Part shown: piece by piece, positions 62,049 through 64,000 of the stretch | Numbering within the stretch: position 1 is the first letter of the stretch | Layout: each line of letters begins with the position of its first letter | Assembly (NCBI RefSeq): GCF_024700075.1 | Contig: NZ_JAJONE010000001.1 | Span: 4,115,001-4,179,000, forward strand | Length of the DNA: 64,000 nucleotides | Source: Hymenobacter sp. J193 | Lineage (GTDB): Bacteria; Bacteroidota; Bacteroidia; Cytophagales; Hymenobacteraceae | Direction: 5' to 3' | The notes under the pieces: model-generated | What the model was told of the DNA's origin: nothing | What the model saw: the letters and a program-made list of their open reading frames with translations, nothing else | The model's database searches: none | Made by a program: the position numbers and the translations under genes

Positions 62049-62783
62049 ATGCCTCACTCTGTATCTTCGCCCGATGCCCTGGGCCACGCGCTGCTGACCT
62101 ACCACCGTGGCCTCGACCCCGCCGCCACGCTCACCGTGCACTCCAACGTAGCCGAGGACGAGTCACTACCGGCCAGTTACTTCTTCCGCTCCCTCTGGGA
62201 AATGCCCGAGATGGAGCGCCTGGCCCTGGATGAGTGTCAGGGCCGCGTGCTCGACCTGGGCGCCGGCGCCGGCTGCCACGCCCTGGAGCTGCAAAGCCGG
62301 GGCTTTGCTGTGAAAGCCGTGGATGTATCGGTGGGGGCGGTGCAAACCATGCAGGAGCGCGGGGTACGGGAAGTGGCCTGCCACGAGCTGTTTGCCGTAC
62401 CGGCCGAGGCGGGAGGCTACGACACGCTGCTGATGCTCATGAACGGTCTCGGGCTGGTAGGCACCCTGGACGGGCTGGAGCGTTTTCTGGTTTTTGCCCG
62501 TACGCTGCTGGCGCCCGGCGGCCAGATTCTGGCTACTTCCTCGGATATTTCTTATCTGTATGAAGACGAGGAAGGCGCCTTGGTGTTCGACCTGAACGGC
62601 CCCTACTACGGGGAAGTGGAGTACACCATGAGCTACCAGACCGAAACCGGCGCGGCCTTTTCCTGGTTGTTTGCCGATGCCAGCATTTTGCAGGATTACG
62701 CCGAAGCCGCCGGCTACGAAGTCGAGTTTCTGGCCGAAGACGAGCAGCAGCAATACCTGGTACGCCTTACGCTGAGAAGCTAG
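62049..62783 (+). CDS. Class I SAM-dependent methyltransferase
   Basis: The 244-residue protein has the SAM-binding motif I GRVLDLGAGAGCHALELQSRGF, followed by VKAVDVSVGAVQTMQERGV as motif II and YDTLLMLMNGLGLVG as motif III/IV. The C-terminal part (TMSYQTETGAAFSWLFAD) is shared with small-molecule methyltransferases. The substrate is unknown. The thioesterase gene follows after 56 bp. Confidence 0.9.
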   Translation: MPHSVSSPDALGHALLTYHRGLDPAATLTVHSNVAEDESLPASYFFRSLWEMPEMERLALDECQGRVLDLGAGAGCHALELQSRGFAVKAVDVSVGAVQTMQERGVREVACHELFAVPAEAGGYDTLLMLMNGLGLVGTLDGLERFLVFARTLLAPGGQILATSSDISYLYEDEEGALVFDLNGPYYGEVEYTMSYQTETGAAFSWLFADASILQDYAEAAGYEVEFLAEDEQQQYLVRLTLRS

Positions 62784-62839
62784 AATATTCATCTTAGCCT
62801 GCAACACCGGCTTCTGGCTTCTGCCTGATTTCTTCCCTT

Positions 62840-63292
62840 ATGGAATACGCCAAAACCTATACCGTCCGCTGGGCCGACCTCGACCCGAACATCCACATGC
62901 GCCACTCGGCCTACACCGACTACGCGGCCCATACCCGGGTGCAGTTTCTGGCCGAGCAGGGTTTTACCATGGCGCGCTTTGCCCAGCTGGGCATCGGCCC
63001 CATCCTGTTTCGCGAAGACACCCGCTTTCTAAAAGAAGTGGGACTCGGCGAAACCATTCGCGTGACGGCCGAGCTGTCGGGGCTGAACGAGGATGGCTCC
63101 CGCTGGAATATCGTCCACGCAATCTATAAGGAAGATGGTCGGCTGGCCGCCACCGTGACAGTGGAAGGGGCCTGGCTGGATTTGCGCGCCCGCAAGCTGA
63201 CGGTGCCCCCGCCCGAAATTTCCACCGTTATGAGCAGCATCAGCCGGCACGCTTCTTACCAGGATATTGTGCGGGCGCCCCGCGAGGCGTAG
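62840..63292 (+). CDS. Acyl-CoA thioesterase (hot-dog fold)
   Basis: The 150-residue protein shows VRWADLDPNIHMRHSAYTDYAAHTRVQFLAEQG, the YbgC/4-hydroxybenzoyl-CoA thioesterase start, where the Asp of WADLD is the catalytic residue. The rest (FLKEVGLGETIRVTAEL, VEGAWLDLRARKLTVPP) fits one hot-dog domain. It would hydrolyse an acyl-CoA. It probably shares a transcript with the methyltransferase. Confidence 0.88.
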   Translation: MEYAKTYTVRWADLDPNIHMRHSAYTDYAAHTRVQFLAEQGFTMARFAQLGIGPILFREDTRFLKEVGLGETIRVTAELSGLNEDGSRWNIVHAIYKEDGRLAATVTVEGAWLDLRARKLTVPPPEISTVMSSISRHASYQDIVRAPREA

Positions 63293-63734
63293 TCGGGGCA
63301 TGAGGGCTCGGTCAAAAACCAGGCACTACCAGAAGATATTAATGGCCGTCACCAAGCGCTGTTCATTGCTTTAGCCAGGAGTTCCAGGAGTTGCTGCAGA
63401 AAGCAATACCTACTAAGAAGCAGTGTTTGGGCGACATGGCTGCGCCTGCTGCCCAATGGCCGCCAGCATTCGAAAAGGAGCGTAGGTAAAATAGTTGTCT
63501 GAATAATAGTGCGTTGTACAGGCTGTCTACACTTTGTCTACACGCCTTTTTAGGAATGTAAGCCTATTCGGTTGAACTATTGTAAAACTTAGAGCGTGTC
63601 GGCTTCGCTTCCTCTAGCTTCCTCTAGGCTTAGCGCTTTCTTGCATTCGTTGGTAGCTCCCTGCTCGGAAAACGGACGGCGGTTGGTGCCTTCATCAAGG
63701 GGCGTTTCCCTTTCTCTTATCTTCTGCTCACCTC
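63293..63734. other. Gene-free spacer before the surface-protein gene
   Basis: No credible ORF or RNA was found. Short direct repeats are present, for example GTCTACAC at 63524-63543 and CTTCCTCTAG at 63608-63627. No clear promoter box was identified. Confidence 0.5.
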
Positions 63735-64000
63735 ATGCCATACCAATACTCTTTTCCTGCTTTGCGCTATTCTTGCCTGCTTGCGCCATTGGCGACCCTG
63801 CTGCTACTGGCTGCTGCCCCTCAGGCCACCCAGGCCCAAAGCGTTGGTATCGGCACCACCGCGCCCAATGCCTCGGCGGCCCTCGAAATCAGGAGCACCT
63901 CGCAGGGCCTGCTGCTGCCCCGCCTCACCCTGGCCCAGCGCGACGCCCTTACGGCCAGCACTACGGCCCCGCCCGTGGCCGGCCTGGTGATTTATCAGTC
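63735..64000 (+). CDS. Start of a secreted surface protein (cut by the window edge)
   Basis: ATG 63735 opens a frame with an N-terminal signal peptide: a hydrophobic stretch ending TQAQS near residue 36. The mature part, VGIGTTAPNASAALEIRSTS then GLLLPRLTLAQRDALT and VAGLVIYQ, is the opening common to large Bacteroidota surface and tail-fibre-like proteins. The remainder is outside the window, so its domains and sorting signal are unknown. Confidence 0.85.
   Translation, partial: MPYQYSFPALRYSCLLAPLATLLLLAAAPQATQAQSVGIGTTAPNASAALEIRSTSQGLLLPRLTLAQRDALTASTTAPPVAGLVIYQ

Overview
The window looks like a chromosomal segment of a high-GC member of the Bacteroidota, most likely Hymenobacter or a close relative in the Hymenobacteraceae; the genus is an inference. 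The evidence is Bacteroidota-type promoters (TAnnTTTG at -7, TTG about 20 nt upstream), the near absence of Shine-Dalgarno sequences, a type-B T9SS C-terminal domain, a SusC-like/TonB receptor with an N-terminal carboxypeptidase-regulatory-like domain, and families such as DUF4153, DUF2490 and DUF4328. No tRNA, rRNA, CRISPR array or prophage was seen.

Layout. 1-8.2 kb: fatty-acid desaturase-like protein, dGTPase, a frameshifted AsmA-like giant, a DUF4153 membrane protein. 8.4-14.9 kb: guaA, the SRP RNA gene (ffs), a transaldolase, ftsE, a GT2 glycosyltransferase and a lipoprotein. 15-20.8 kb: an accessory, repeat-rich stretch with a DegT aminotransferase, a 21-bp minisatellite, a YgjP-type peptidase, a frameshifted Gfo/Idh/MocA oxidoreductase, a GxxExxY gene enclosed by a perfect inverted repeat, EcsC and a Spy-like protein. 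21-24.5 kb: a SAM riboswitch with a short Cys-rich ORF ahead of an amino-acid permease, then a CPBP protease and a lipoprotein.

24.5-38.2 kb is a leftward sulfate-assimilation locus: cysH, cysD, cysN, a uroporphyrinogen-III methyltransferase, cysJ, a TonB receptor, a DUF2490 protein, cysI, and a siroheme-synthase/TSUP-transporter fusion. It is headed by a second SAM riboswitch followed by a second short ORF ending in Cys-Cys-Cys, then mutually exclusive antiterminator and terminator hairpins. The two leaders share the same P1 helix, the same 6-nt gap to a GTG start, and the same TGT TGT TGC stop-proximal codons. This apparent SAM-plus-cysteine leader is the most interesting thing in the window.

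38.5-57.7 kb is a surface-glycan region: flippase, polysaccharide deacetylase-like protein, a LamG/repeat T9SS cargo protein, a glycosyltransferase-like protein, and a complete set of pseudaminic-acid-type nonulosonate genes (PseB, PseC, PseG-PseH fusion, PseI, a cytidylyltransferase) with an aldo/keto reductase and an SDR, then an FkbH-like protein and a GT4. 57.7-64 kb: ffh, an IS5-family element inserted in a small gene with a CTAG target duplication, a nucleoside deaminase, a frameshifted small gene, a methyltransferase, a thioesterase and the start of a secreted surface protein.

Small inverted-repeat elements of several families sit between genes throughout. Three genes carry single-base frameshifts, two of them in C/G homopolymers, so assembly error must be weighed against true mutation or phase variation.
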